A DNA stretch of 64,000 bases, taken from the NCBI GenBank assembly GCA_944472135.2, contig OX235265.1:91978984-92042983 (forward strand). Reading direction: 5' to 3'. Made by a program: the position numbers and the translations under genes. Source of the stretch: Trichobilharzia regenti (taxonomy: Eukaryota > Platyhelminthes > Trematoda > Strigeidida > Schistosomatidae). Shown one piece after another: positions 19,340 through 31,260 of this stretch. The notes beneath the pieces are model-generated. The model was not told the origin of the DNA. It searched no databases and was given only the letters and a program-made list of their open reading frames with translations. The stretch's first letter is position 1. Every line of letters begins with the position of its first letter.

Positions 19340-19690
19340 ATTTTTCTTGATTTAAATTAATTAGATTAGTAGGCATTTAAAACATTGTGCAACAGTGTAA
19401 CAACACTATGATAAGAAACCTTTGCAAAAATTATATTCAGCTTAGTAAATAAAGGTGACAAGTAAAATAATACCGGAAATTTTTCAGAATGAAATTAATA
19501 ACAGTCAACATAATAATGAAAGCATATACAAGTTACACAAACACAATATGAAAAAGAACAAAACAACAAATAAGGCCAAAGTAGGAATGAAGATTATAAT
19601 AGTTTAGCAAAGATGGATTAGGACCATGGAAGAAGAAACCTTATTCTGTGTTTCAAACATACGGCTTCTCTATTTCGATGATCACCACCA
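19340..19690. other. No feature recognised
   Basis: AT-rich spacer with no motif. Confidence 0.35.
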
Positions 19691-19859
19691 GTCAGTATAA
19701 GACTTGGCGAGTATTTGTCACCAAACCCGACCTGCTGTACTCTACTGGTGAAGACTTCCCATTAGAACTCCAGGTAACTCATTACCTGACTGGCTCTATT
19801 CATGTAGATCGTTACCTGAGGTTCTAGCGGTCGCGCCATATCGTGAATTGTGAGGAGTT

Positions 19860-20060
19860 GGAATGCATGAACTGGCCATTTTTCTATGGTCGCGGTTTCT
19901 TAATGGTTGACGAGCTTGCCTTGTAACCGAAAGGTCCTAGTTTCGAGCCTTGGAGGTGGTTGAGTACTGATGATGGATCTCAAACTAGGCCGAGCAGCTG
20001 CCCAGTACTTCTAGGTAATCCAACGGTTCTCTAACCGATTTCTTCTTGTTATGCAGTCCT
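19860..20060 (+). mobile_element. SINE-2 with degraded hammerhead
   Basis: Head: GCTTGCCTTGTAACC and CTAGTTTCGAGCC (B-box-like). Ribozyme relic: GTACTGATGATGGATCTC, AAACTAGGCCGAGCAGC, then GCCCAGTAC (about 19961-20010). GAAA is changed to GAGC, so it should be inactive. A further decayed copy may precede it at 19690-19860. Confidence 0.55.
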
Positions 20061-20276
20061 GAAACAAATTTTATTCTGACTATTATTTCTCCCAAAATAA
20101 AAAGCTTTTTTTCACATCACCTAAACCGCTTTTGTAATTCCTGGTTTCATTAAATTCAACAGGGAGGCAAATTTTCCCTTCATCGAGCAACAGTTAACTC
20201 TCGCATTGAAGAATGTGAATAAGGATGAGGCCATACATCAGAAGGCCAACAAAAGAGACAAGGTAATATCAGAAAC

Positions 20277-20591
20277 ATGTACATTTCTCCTAGTTGCTCA
20301 CCATCTGATCTATCTAATTTTGCTGACAAATTCATCATGTTTGCCGCTGCCAACTTCGACAACTCTCTGTCTATTATTACTGGGGACTTCAACTCTCAGA
20401 TTGCTCTTTCCTTGCAGCAGTTGATAATACAAAACATAGTCAAATTTCCCACTCGGCTTGACAAAACACTCGATTTAGTTTTTACAAATGATGAAGGAAT
20501 ATATGAAACACGTAAAGGTGCACCGATACTTAACTCTGATCACCGTATTGTTCGTGTATTGCCAAAAATATACAGCAAAACACATATTTAG
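20277..20591 (+). pseudogene. CR1 endonuclease domain, C-terminal fragment
   Basis: A 104-codon uninterrupted stretch starting at an internal Met. It has GDFNS (residues about 41-45) and SDHRI (about 87-91), which in APE-like endonucleases contain the catalytic Asp/Asn and Asp-His pairs. The N-terminal half is missing, so no activity is expected. Confidence 0.7.
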
Positions 20592-20873
20592 GACTTCTCA
20601 CATCAGTCTTTGAAAGCACAACAAAGATGCTACACATCTGACAACTTACTCAATCTCAGGTGAATGTTAAAAAATACTAACTGGGATTTATTCAATGAAA
20701 TGACACAATCGTCAATATAACGGACTATCTTAAGTTCTGCCTCGATTTATGCTGTCCCAAACAAACACTACTCAAACGCTTCGACCGCTTCTTGTCTTCT
20801 CGTCTTAAACAACTACGCAGGCAAAAAGAAATATTATATAAACTCAAAGATAAGTTAGGACTTAAAAAGATTA

Positions 20874-21410
20874 ATGCTCAAATCAAATCTGAAATCAAAA
20901 ATCTCAATGCTATGTATAACCATACACTTTTATCATGCAAATCCTCCTATCAGCATGTGGAAACTATTCAATGAAATTACTGACAATAGTAAGCGATGTA
21001 ATGTCTTTCCCTCTTGCGATGTTAATGCTCTTAATCAGTCTTTTATACGCTCTCCCTCTAATATAACTACTTCTAACGTTACTAATCATGTAGCTGATAA
21101 CTGTCATGACTTTAATACTCTTGATGTACTAAAATGCCTTATAACGCCTAAATTCTCGCTTAGGCTGGGTCCTGCTGGTGTTCCTAGCTATGTTCTAAAG
21201 CAATCTGCAGATGCTCTATGTTCTCCACTAACTAGCAACCTAAATGACTCTTTCTCCAAAAACGTTGTACCTGTTGCATGGAAAGACATTAAATTAGTTC
21301 ATTTCCATAAATCTGGTAATAGCAAGAACGTAAAGTTCAGACCCATTGCCATTACTTACCTGTTTCTAAAGCTTATGGAAAAACTAGTACTTCTTAAACT
21401 TGAACCCTAA
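20874..21410 (+). pseudogene. CR1 RT N-terminal fragment
   Basis: A 178-codon stretch includes GPAGVPSYVLKQSADALC, WKDIKLVHFHKSGNSKN and FRPIAITYLFLKLMEKLV, the RT fingers motifs of CR1 LINEs (WK...P..K.G...N.RPI). It stops before the palm. The next segments resume in other frames at 21420 and 21585. Confidence 0.7.
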
Positions 21411-22949
21411 CTTAAAAGTTTTGAAGACACGAAACAATTTGCCTATAGACACGGTGGGAGTACTTTAGACGATGCAGCCGTCTTACACAACAGTATCGTC
21501 TCATCATTAGATAAAGGTGCTAAATACGTCCTCTGCGCGTGTCTCGACTTCACTTTTGCTTTCGACTCAGTAACTAGATGTCTCTTGTCAAATAAGCTCA
21601 CAATGACACAAACTGAGTCCTGGGTCACCAACTGGTTGCATTCCTACTTCTCTAACAGAATGCAGTACATTGTATACAAAGGTAAATCCTCCTCTGCTGT
21701 GCTCACTGAGGCTGACGTCCCCCAAAGTGCTGTACTCTCCCCACTTCTACTTTCTCTTTCTCTCTACATGAATTACCACCTTCAAATGACATTAATTTTG
21801 TTAAATATGCTGACGACCAAAGTGTATCTTTGCCTGTCAAGTGACTACTCCAAACTAAAAGGCTTTTTATCAGAAATCAACCAGTGGTCCAAGGAAAACG
21901 GTCTAACCTTAAATCCCTCTAAATGTCAAACAGTCAATTTCACCTTTAGGCATAAATCTGACTGACCTAAACAAATTGGTTAGCACTCACGAGGTGTGCA
22001 ACATAGATAGTGGCACTGAAATAGAAACCAAGTCGGAAATTGAAGATCTAGGCATCATTCTATCTGCTGATCTTTCCTGGTCGTCTCATGATATCTTGAT
22101 GATTTCTAAGAAAATATTCCGTCCTAACTTCTACATCAAGAAGTTAAGACATTCTGGAATAACCCAATGCTTACTCCTTCAGTTCGTCAACTCTCACATT
22201 CTGCCTATTATTCTCTATTGTTCCGCCTTAGTTTTCCAGGACTACTGAAGAAGGACTATATCTTATGACACAGGATGTTAAAGGTTGTCAGCAGGATAAT
22301 CAATGTGCCACTCAACCAGCTTGTTAATATTCTGGTCGACCGCCACATGGACTCATGTCAAAAATGGGCTAAATCCATCCTATCTATCTAACTCACACCA
22401 CCCCCTTCATTCACATCTCTCCACTTGTATATCATCAGGTAAAACCAGAAGCCTGTCCAGGAAACTATATGCTCGCACTAGCAAGTGCAAAACCTCAACC
22501 ATAACCTACTTCACTCGTGTCCTGTGCGATTAAGAAAGCATTAGGCGTGATACCTATCACTTATTAAATAGTCAGTGGAACATTTGGATCTCGTCTTTCC
22601 AACTCATATCATTCATTTTCTTTTTCTTTCTTTCTTTTCCCTTTCTCTATCACTTTTTTTGGTATGTACTGTTATGTGCCTCCTTAGAAACTCTATTTAA
22701 AACATTCTTCTTCTTACTTTCACAATCTGTAAATCTCCACCTTCAAACATTCTGTTCAATTTTAGCTTTGCTATCGACATGCTAATATGTATGTTGTTGT
22801 CAAAACTAACTGAGATTACCCATAATCTATGTAGAATTCTATTTATTGATAATGTACAAACTGGATGCAATATATGTAGTGAAATTCTGAGAACTCCATT
22901 CTGTATCACAAGTACTGTTTTGGAATAAAGCAAATTATTATTATTATAA

Positions 22950-23630
22950 TTAAAAAACTTTTTCTCCACCTACACTAAAGTGTGTAAATCACTGAGGAAT
23001 TTGAAAAAATAAACAGGCAAAAGCACTCGACACTTAACCACTCCATTTTTAATATATTTGCTTTGATAATTAGTTTTTCAGAGAATGTATACATGTCTAT
23101 ATATATATGCATTCAACGAGAAAGAATAATTGCATATAAAACATCAAAGACACAACGTCATCAAAATCATTTAACCTTAAAGCTTAGCTATATAAATATA
23201 CACAATGCAAAAATAGAGATGAAGATTATTACGGTCGATGAGTCTAAATAGGCAGCAGGGGAAAAATACTTTTCTTTATAGAATCACAAAAGCTATTTCA
23301 GGAATGTAGTCTATTTTTGGATATTTTGAGCACAATAGTCAGAGAAGTAGATCAGTTATTATTATTATTATTCTCGTTGTTGTTGACGTTGGGAACGTCT
23401 TGGAGGGAAATAATGTCTAGCTGAAGAAATCTTACCAAGTGTAATGTAAAGGCAAGTAAAGACATCAGAGTTTATTCCTAAATAATCGTGGAAAGTACCC
23501 ATTGGAACATTAGATTCACAAGAACAAGAAGTTCAAAAAAGATGATGATCTTTTCGGCAATTTCATTATCAAAAGCTTTAGAATTCAATTTATATAGATC
23601 ACTTTACATGGATACAATTATTATTTATTT
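22950..23630. other. No gene recognised; PLE-end motif near 23535-23580
   Basis: AT-rich. The stretch TTTTCGGCAATTTCATTATC (minus orientation) resembles the hammerhead-like PLE end motif. The rest is unassigned. Confidence 0.35.
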
Positions 23631-23631
23631 A

Positions 23632-24305
23632 ACTTCACACAGTAACGAAAGTGATAATAATTTTCAAATTGAAGGCACAAATACAGATTACAAGGGGCTT
23701 AGAGACAAGATTTCATAGGATTAGAAAACAGTTACAACGTATGCAAAAATTAATATTTGATAACTGGAGAAATAATTTTAAAGGCGAATAGAAGGTGATA
23801 ATTGTTTTCAACATGATATGAATTGCTAGAGGCTTAGAGACGCAGGGATAGAACGAATTACAGGTGTGAACAAAGCGAGCATGAAAACAAACTGAAATCA
23901 AAATTTTCAAGTTGAAATGTTAGTTAGGAGGTGTGAATATAGATTACAAGAGACATAGAAACAAAAAATTACACAGGATTAGAATATAATTGTAAAATGG
24001 TTATTCTAAACGGATTACAAGTGTGATCAGGAGGAGCATGGTAACATGCTTATTTTGTTTACACCTATAATTCTTTCTATCCCTGCGTTTCTAAGCCTCT
24101 TTTAATTCATATCAAGTTGAAAATAAATATCATCTTTTATTCGAATTTAAAATTATTTCTCCTATTATCAAATAATAATTTTGCATACGTTGTAACTGTC
24201 TTCTAATCCTATGTAATATTGTCTCTAAGCTCCTTGTAATCTATATCCCTAGCTTCAAATTTTCATATCACGTTGAAAATTACTATTATCACCTTCGTTA
24301 CTATG
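23632..24305. repeat. Unassigned inverted repeat, arms about 250 bp
   Basis: Left arm about 23632-23880 and right arm about 24050-24305 are diverged reverse complements (ACGCAGGGATAGAACGAATT versus AATTCTTTCTATCCCTGCGT). A third partial copy in plus orientation (GATTACAAGAGACATAGAAAC, 23942-23962) lies in the spacer. No coding content or known family was recognised. Confidence 0.65.
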
Positions 24306-24307
24306 TG

Positions 24308-24541
24308 GAATTTTTTCCTTCACGTTCCCAGTGGAACATAGGGCTTCAAGCTAGTGACTTGAAGTTTCTATAGCAGTGTTTATTTTTACAGGATGGGGTT
24401 GCTAGCCTCATGCCCAACCTTTCCTCTTTACCAGCATTATTTCTGGCTTAGCGAGGTAAAGGAGTGCGTTGGTGGCCGGGGACCAAATTCTGACGATGTG
24501 CATGGTCGGCGAGCGTCCTAACAGATGTGCCACCGACGCAC
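24308..24541 (-). mobile_element. SINE-B
   Basis: Minus-strand full-length copy: RTE-like tail TTCCTTCACGTTCCCAGTGG at the low end, tRNA-like head GTGCGTCGGTGGCACA at 24526-24541. The B-box is degraded. It is head to head with SINE-A at 24573. Confidence 0.8.
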
Positions 24542-24572
24542 AAATAATAATTGTATCCATGTAAACTAATCT

Positions 24573-24750
24573 GTGCGTCGGTGGCACAGTGGTTAGGACT
24601 CTCGCCGACCATGCATATGGTCCGGGGTTCGATACCCTGCTGACTCACACCTGATATCTATGGTCGGCCTGCAAAATTTGGGCTACCGATATCACATACT
24701 GAAAACTCCATACCTGTACCAAAACATACGGTGTGGAATCAAGTTGTAAT
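24573..24750 (+). mobile_element. SINE-A
   Basis: Full-length plus-strand copy: GTGCGTCGGTGGCACAGTGG, B-box GGGTTCGATACC, tail GTGGAATCAAGTTGTAATC. Confidence 0.85.
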
Positions 24751-24944
24751 CAAAATAATCAACAAAAACTATATAAAATCGATTGTACAGCTTTTGAGAA
24801 TGAAACCCCCGAAAAGATATCTTTTCTGAACTTAATGTTCTTTTCATTCTAATATTCCTAAATAGCCTCAGAAGCAAATAGAATCCTCAGAACCCATTAA
24901 TGGTGAGAAAAGGAGAAACACATTATAGCAACATGATCTAAAAT

Positions 24945-25022
24945 TGATGTTTACACGTCTTTTACCTATTTATAGCAAACGTTTGCGGTGTATCCTAAAT
25001 TTTGTGGAAGCCCTAGCTGGCA
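24945..25022 (+). mobile_element. PLE-G-type 3' UTR, first part
   Basis: TGTTTACACGTCTTTTACC through GGAAGCCCTAGCTGGCAATT matches 54875-54950 reversed. An RTE fragment interrupts it at about 25022 and it resumes at about 25445. Confidence 0.55.
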
Positions 25023-25444
25023 ATTATTATTATTCCCTTGGGTTCCGGTTGAAACATAGGATTTCAACAATACGTCTCCAATTTGTTCTATTTTCCGCTG
25101 TCGTCTTCAACCAGATATCCCCACGATTACCCATAATCTCTCTTGTCTCCTCCTCGCCACATGATCTCCTTGATGTCAACATCGTACCGACTACCTACTC
25201 ACCGATTCCCATTGGGATTCAAGTCGAGCGATGGCCTGCATTGCGCGTGATGTCACTCAATGGTCTCCTCAACGTATGACTGGTCTATCTCCATTTTCTC
25301 CTAAATATTTGTTGAGCAGTCGGTTCTTGTTTAGTTTGTTCATCGCCAGAGTTTCTTGTTGCTAATTCTTTCTGGCCATTTAATCTTCATTATGGAACCA
25401 GCAACGTGTTAGAAATCATTTTTGTGACACGCCAAGTTTCTGAC
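25023..25444 (-). mobile_element. RTE LINE 3' fragment nested in PLE 3' UTR
   Basis: Minus strand: SR2-type tail (reverse of TGGGTTCCGGTTGAAACATAGG), then the QKRWAINR/WNP-like C-terminal blocks and GSETW remnant near 25430. No clear TSD was seen. Confidence 0.6.
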
Positions 25445-25670
25445 ACTTGGGAAGTTTAAACCACATTTATGCGTTCAAAGCAACAATACGTCATCCAATT
25501 AAACCTTCTTTGGTAAACTTTGTTTTGATACCAGTCAGGGTAGATGTACCATTGTCTCTGTTTTTTTGGTTTAGTTAACTTTTATTGTTATCTTGATCTT
25601 CAATATTATCTATATCTATTTTCTCAGCTCTTAACTCTTTATTAATTTCACATATATATATTCCTATGAC
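25445..25670 (+). mobile_element. PLE-G-type 3' UTR, second part
   Basis: GTAAACTTTGTTTTGATACC and the following sequence through TTCTCAGCTCTTAACTC match 53620-53770 and, reversed, 54640-54800. Confidence 0.55.
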
Positions 25671-25689
25671 ATGTCCGTGTGTGTGATTA

Positions 25690-27110
25690 TTATATTATGG
25701 TTCCCTTGAGTTCCTAGTGGAACATAAGGCTTCAAAAATACTTCTCCACTTGCTTCTGTCTTCATTCTGCTGTACTTTTCAACTGCATCCATCCATGTTA
25801 GTCCATACTCTCTCAACTCCTCTTCACACAATCTCCTCCATGTCACTTGCCGCTTCCCTTTCGGCCTGGTTCCACTCGAGCGATCGCCTGACACGCGCGC
25901 GATGTCACCCAGCGGCGGCCTCCTCAGCGAGTGAGTGTCCAATCCATCCATCTCCACTTTCTCCTGGTGCATATTTGTTGGGCGGCGATTGGTTTGTTCT
26001 TGTTTTGTTTGTTTGTTCCCATAGTGTCTTTCTTGTTGGTGATTCTTTCCGGCCCGGCCCGGCCCGGCCATCTGATCTTCAGTATAGATCCAGAGAAGAC
26101 AGTTGCTGGTTGATAAAGATCTGCATCGCAACAGGCTGTTGGAAGTATTCTTTGTGACCGGCCCGCTACGTTTCTGATCCGTATAGAAGAGGTGACTGAC
26201 TTGACGTTGTTTGTATTGAAAATCCGACCGGATTTGTTGTTGATGGTGGCTGACTGACGAAGATTTCCAGATTGATTTCAGGTTGATGATGAATGTGTTT
26301 CTCGCTTGTCTTCAAGATTTGCGCTCGATTTGAGATCCTCGTTCGTTCCAACTGCCTGTATTTGAGAAAATTCTCAATGCTAGATAAGTGAGTGAATGAA
26401 GTAACTAACCTCTTTCAAATCCCTCTGGATGATGGTGATTGGCGCTGGATGTTGTTGCTGTTGTTGTTGGTTGCTGGTTAGTTGGTTATTTTCATAACCT
26501 CCGTCTTGTCTATGTTCACCTGGAGTCCTGTCTTCTCTGGCTGCTTCTTCGACCAGTTTGTCGGTTGGTTTTCGCTTGTAAGTCTTCGATTTTGTGACAG
26601 TGACATCAAACATTAACCATCCACGCGCGAAATTCAGGTCTTCTAGATTCTTCATGTCGGTCTACGATATCCCTCCTTGTCTTCTCGTTTCCACTCACTG
26701 TCTGACGCATAATCTAGTCCACCACAATTAGGAATATCACTGTTGATAATTAGCATCCTTGTCTGACTCCTGTGTTTACTCCAAATGTCTCGCTGAGTTT
26801 TCCGTTGTGGATCACTTGATATGTGTCGTTGTCGTACAACTATTGAATAAGATTGATGAATATGTGGGGTAAGCCGTATTACTCGAGTAGTTTCCAAATT
26901 ACTTCGCGGTCAACGCTACCTGTTGAAGGCCTTCTCGAAGTCTATAAAGTTGAGGTAGAGGTTTGATTGCCATTCCATGCTTTGTTCTGTGATGATGATG
27001 TGTAGAGTTGCAATTTGGTCAGGACATGATTTGCCTTTCCTGAATCCAGCTTGTTCTGGTCGCAATTCTGTATTCAGTGCTTTTTTTATTCTCTCCAGGA
27101 TGAGAGATTG
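25690..27110 (-). mobile_element. RTE LINE, RT domain to 3' end
   Basis: The longest minus-strand RTE here. The high-coordinate part matches RT-domain DNA (CGACCAGAACAAGCTGGATTC reversed at about 27040-27060). The middle gives MKNLEDLNFARGW in place of LEFADD, and the C-terminal 155-codon stretch (25664-26131) runs through MAGPGRAGKNHQQERHYG and ends with LKPYVPLGTQG at the tail. A GC-rich GGCCC repeat (26050-26070) is shared with 9301-9323 and 48169-48188. Frameshifted. Confidence 0.8.
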
Positions 27111-27400
27111 ATTAGATTGTTCGAAATGTGTTTTGCTCTAATGCACTACACGTTTATGACAAATTATGTCTTCATATCGCTTTATCTAAAGTGTAATGCA
27201 TCAATAATTATGAAAAAAAAGCAAATCTTCATTTTGAAGTGTATTTCTTAAGTTTTCAAAATATTCAACAGCAATAACAATGAACTCTTGATAATTTCTG
27301 AGCAGAATATTTTTCTCTAGTTCTTGTATTGGTGCAAGCTGAATTTGTTCAGACAAGTTTGTAATGTTGTCACGATACTAGGTGATTCGCCGTCGTGGTG
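27111..27400. other. No feature recognised
   Basis: AT-rich spacer. The 66-codon plus-strand frame has no motif. Confidence 0.3.
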
Positions 27401-27404
27401 CCGC

Positions 27405-27600
27405 CTGAATACGTATTAGATGATTGGAGGCAATGGACATGAAGCTCTGGACCTACGTTTCGTGCTTGTTGACACTTATCAAGAAGACGTTTCTGCAATC
27501 TTCAAGGAATTCATGTCGCCTCTAGAATAAGGATGTCGGCGACTCAGTGATTCAGTCAGATACGTTTTACACTGAGCGATTCAAGCTCATGATCGACCTT
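27405..27600 (-). mobile_element. SINE-3 with degraded hammerhead
   Basis: Minus strand: body AATTCCTTGAAGATTGCAG, ribozyme relic TTGATAAGTGTCAACAAGC then ACGAAACGTAGGTC, tail TGCCTCCAATCATCTAATAC. Core CTGATGA has become TTGATAA, so it should be inactive. Confidence 0.6.
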
Positions 27601-27821
27601 CTGTACGACTGTAATGGATACTTTGTTTGGTTGCTGAGTACTAATCAGTGTGTGATGGTGTTATTGCAAACTTAATTAGTATAATCTCCATGACATGAAC
27701 TGTTAATTTGAAGAAGATTCATGCATACAATTAAGAGGTACAGTAATTACAAAATAGAATTTTACAATAGTATCACAAAAAGTATCACATATCACAGTGC
27801 TGCAGTATTACCAATTAACGA

Positions 27822-28655
27822 TGTTTCCTGGTCGTCTCATGATATCTTGATGATTTCTAAGAAAATATTCCGTCCTAACTTCTACATCAAGAAGTTAAGA
27901 CATTCTGGAATAACCCAATGCTTACTCCTTCAGTTCGTCAACTCTCACATTCTGCCTATTATTCTCTATTGTTTCCCCTTTAGTTTTCCAGGACTACTGA
28001 AGAAGGACTATATCTTATGACGCAGGATGTTAAAGGTTGTCAGCAGGATAATCAATGTGCCACTCAACCAGCTTGTTAATATTCTGGCCGACAGCCACAT
28101 GGACTCATGTCAAAAATGGGCTAAATCCATTCTATCTAACTCACACCACCCCTTATATATCATCAGGCAAAACCAGAAGCCTGTCCAGGAAACTATATGC
28201 TCGCACTAGCAAGTGCAAAACCCCAACCATAACCTACTTCACTCGTGTCCTGTGCGATTAAGAAAGCATTAGGCGTGATACCTATCACTTATTAAATAGT
28301 CAGTAGAACATTTGGATCTCGTCTTTCCAACTCATATCATTCGTCTTTCTTTCTATTCCTTTTCACTTTTTTTGTTTCTTTTTTCACACTCTGTATATAT
28401 CGACCTTTTTGTTACCGCTTACGCCAGTAAATATGCTAGCATCTACTTTTCTAACACCTTCAAACATTCTGTTCAATTTTAGCTTTGCTATCATGCTAAT
28501 ATGATGTTGTTGTCAAAATAACTGAGATTACCATAATCTATGTAGAATTCTATTTATTGATAATGTACAAACTGGATGCAATACTGTATGTAGTGAAATT
28601 CTGAGAACTCCATTCTGTATCACAAGTACTGTTTTGGAATAAAGTAAATTATTAT
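27822..28655 (+). mobile_element. CR1 LINE, 5'-truncated second copy
   Basis: Nearly identical to 22072-22945, from VSWSSHDILMISKKIFR (thumb) to the 3' UTR and TTTTGGAATAAAGT. It begins abruptly at about 27822, as expected for 5' truncation. Differences from the first copy include a deletion in the CTAACTCACACCACCCC region. Confidence 0.85.
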
Positions 28656-28659
28656 GTGT

Positions 28660-28897
28660 TATCGCTCACCATCATATATATTTCGACACACGGCCTCACA
28701 ATTTGTCTTATGTACACTTTTTCTGTCTTCCTCTCTCTCTCTCTCTCACCCCTTCCCTTGTTGTCTGTAGCCACATTCCACATCTTTAGTATAGGCGCGG
28801 TGTCATTTTGATTACATTTGTGGGGTGTTAATTAACCTCACCATATCCCACTCTATTTGTGATTACATACGAGTGAATGTAATGCAGTGGTTGAATT
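28660..28897. repeat. Dispersed repeat, contiguous form
   Basis: Holds a CT-rich microsatellite (28730-28747) and sequence related to both 880-1015 and 2475-2555. No coding signal. Confidence 0.4.
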
Positions 28898-29025
28898 AGC
28901 CGAGAAAGAGGGAAGGTTGGGCGAGAGGCTAGCAACCTCACCCCATCTCTATAAGACACCAGTGCTACTGGAACTACAAAGTTTAAACTTGAAGTCCTAT
29001 GTTCCACTAAGAACGCAAATGGGAT
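28898..29025 (+). mobile_element. SINE-B 3' fragment
   Basis: GAGAGGCTAGCAACCTCACC through TTGAAGTCCTATGTTCCACT is the body and RTE-like tail of SINE-B. The tRNA-like head is missing. Confidence 0.65.
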
Positions 29026-29874
29026 TAAATAAAGGACAAAATTCAAAGCTGACTTATGAGTTCTTAATTGTGTCACATGGGAAAACTGTTGATTTCCACT
29101 TTTGAATAAATTAATAATTCCAATTACAGCATTAAGAATATACAGAATGTATGTATATATTCAGCAAAGAGTCTTTTCAGCGACTTTATTATCAAAGGCG
29201 TACACCTGTATCCTATGAGGAAATTTAAACAAATGGAATGAATACTCCTAATAACAGTGTGGAACGCGACAAAATATATTTGTGATCATAATCAAAGTTC
29301 AGTGTCAAGGGATTAATAGAAATATTGTCACATATATAGTAGTAGAAGTGATTATATTATAAAAGATGAATGATACATTGAAAAACACGCAGAAGTTTCA
29401 AAAACTTGAGGAGAAGAAAGATTTCAATAAAAACAAAAACAAGAGAATAAATTAATCAGAAATTTAAAGAAAATAAGGGAGGAACAGTTATTTTTTGAAA
29501 GTTCATATGAATAAAGCAGGCAAACAGCCACGTTCACGCCAAGACTGTATGGCCTACCCAAAGTGCATAAACCGGGGGTACCGTTAAGACCAATACTTTA
29601 TACGCAAAATTCACTCAACCATACTCTAACTAGATGGTTAGTAAATATTCTCAAACCTTTGCATTAAGACATAGTGAAATTCAGCGTCAAAGATGTATTT
29701 GAATTCGTAGACAAAATAAACGATATTAATATCAAGGACAAAACCATGATATCTCTTGGACATAACATCGTTATTCACAAATGTACCTGTCATAGAAACA
29801 GTTAACTACATATGTGAACAAGTGGATAACCAGTCGATAAACATTGGCATCCGTACTGAAATTCTAAAGGAACT

Positions 29875-30156
29875 GTGTTATTAAGATATACCATGGATGT
29901 AAACTTCAAATTTGACGGCACACTTTACAGGCAAGTGGACGGGTTCGCGATCGGCTCCCCACCGAGTCCCATTTTGGCTGATTTCTTTCTAAGTAAGCTA
30001 AAAAATGAACCTTTTGAACAATCTTATCAGAGAATTCTTACTTCATTGCCGGTATATATGGATGACACCTTTATTGTTTGTGATACTGACTCGGATTGGA
30101 ATAGAATAATAACTAAAATCACTATGGTACATTCTGCTATGAAATTTGTGTGCTAA
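29875..30156 (+). pseudogene. PLE-B RT palm fragment with YMDD
   Basis: A 93-codon open stretch holding YRQVDGFAIGSP (RT motif B, residues about 18-29) and VYMDDTFIVCD (motif C, residues about 60-70). Both catalytic Asp residues of motif C are present. Motif A lies upstream in another frame. Not functional alone. Confidence 0.75.
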
Positions 30157-31199
30157 AAGAAATGCCCAGAAAGAATGAGTTACCTTACTGGATGTCCTAC
30201 TTACAAGAAAACTAGATGGTAGCATAAAAAGAAATTTGCATAGAAATACTACTTGGACAGGACAATATACATATTTTCACAGCTTCCCTCCTATCAAGCG
30301 CAAAAGAAATTTAGTGAAGATCCTCAACCACAGAGTTAGAGATATGTGCTCAGAAGAAGTAATCAAAGATGAATGAAGCATTGCATATGATACTTTGATC
30401 GAATATAGCTATCCTGACAAATGTATCAAGAAACACATGTTAAAGAAAGCGGAGAAGGACTACTCATTATCTGTTAACAAGAAGCCACTTTATATACGAC
30501 TACAATTCAAGGACCGTATACCAAGGGAAAGAGGAAATTAGGAAAATCAGTTCAAAGACCTTTATTGGTGGCGAACTACGCGTCCTATTCTCTACACGAC
30601 CGATGATGCTACCTCGACTGGAAAATGAAGAACCTAGACTAGCTGGTAACTTCAAATTGTATCTACCAATTCAACTACGGTTGTGGTGGAGCGAGTTATA
30701 TTAACCGCTGCTCTAGGAACTTGATTTTTCGTGTTCGCTAGAGAACATCTCCCACTATGGGTAAGTAAAGGTGTAGTCAAAACCATCATCAGCAGTTGGA
30801 TATTTGTCCATCTGGTGCAAACCGGCCGGCCACAGAGCCAGCCAGCGTGGAAGAATCTTCCTCTATCATCATCTACCGGGTGCCTAATAAGTTGCCAAAA
30901 TCATCGAAGCGCTGCATGCTCCAAACATCAGAGGCTATTGCAATTCTTGTGAAACAACCTGTGCTCTGTGTTCGAAAGAGGAAAATCCAGCTCCAGTAGA
31001 GACTATACATTCATGAATTTGTACTATTATCTTCCTTAATTTTTTCTGACATTCAGCTTATTTTATGTTGAGCTATGCTATTGAGCTGTAATCTATCAAT
31101 ATTATTGATTTGATGTTATTTAAACAGCAACATTAGTGTTGTTCATAACACTAATTCATTCATTCATTCATCCACTATAATGTATGTATAACTGTAGAG

Positions 31200-31250
31200 A
31201 CTGACTGATGATGAAATTATCGAAAAGAGCACTCTTTGTTCAGGATCCAT
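31200..31250 (+). ncRNA. Hammerhead-like motif at PLE-B pseudo-LTR
   Basis: CTGATGA, a short TGAAATTATC loop, then CGAAA, AAGAG-CA-CTCTT as a possible stem III, and GTTCAG that can pair with CTGA upstream. PLE pseudo-LTRs are known to carry minimal hammerheads. Folding and cleavage are inferred. Confidence 0.5.
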
Positions 31251-31260
31251 TCTTTTGAAA

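Larger units (their letters stand above)
20275..22945 (+). mobile_element. CR1-clade (SR1-like) LINE, 5'-truncated and decayed
   Basis: Endonuclease C-terminal part (20277-20590) keeps SIITGDFNSQ and LNSDHRIVRV, the GDFN and SDH motifs of the APE-type nuclease. After frame breaks come the RT remnants: KNVKFRPIAITYLFLKLMEK (21328-21387), LDFTFAFDSVTR, DVPQSAVLSP (Q-G changed to Q-S) and a damaged catalytic box. The thumb follows (LGIILSADLSWSSHD, 22050-22094). The 3' UTR ends in TTTTGGAATAAAGC and ATT repeats at 22920-22948. Confidence 0.85.
29380..31260 (+). mobile_element. PLE-B: most of RT plus GIY-YIG, decayed
   Basis: In order: the N-terminal RT motif LYGLPKVHKPGVPLRPILY (about 29545-29605 with one frame break), KFSVKDVFEFVDKI (29678-29719), LYRQVDGFAIGSPPSPILAD (29923-29982), the catalytic YMDD (30055-30066), then linker pieces, a broken GIY-YIG (NYGCGGASYINR, about 30674-30709) and the SGANRPATEPA block. 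Several stops. The 3' UTR ends at the PLE-end motif near 31205-31250. PLE-B relatives: 31820-32145, 36382-36726, 38020-39340 and 49845-52700. Confidence 0.8.
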
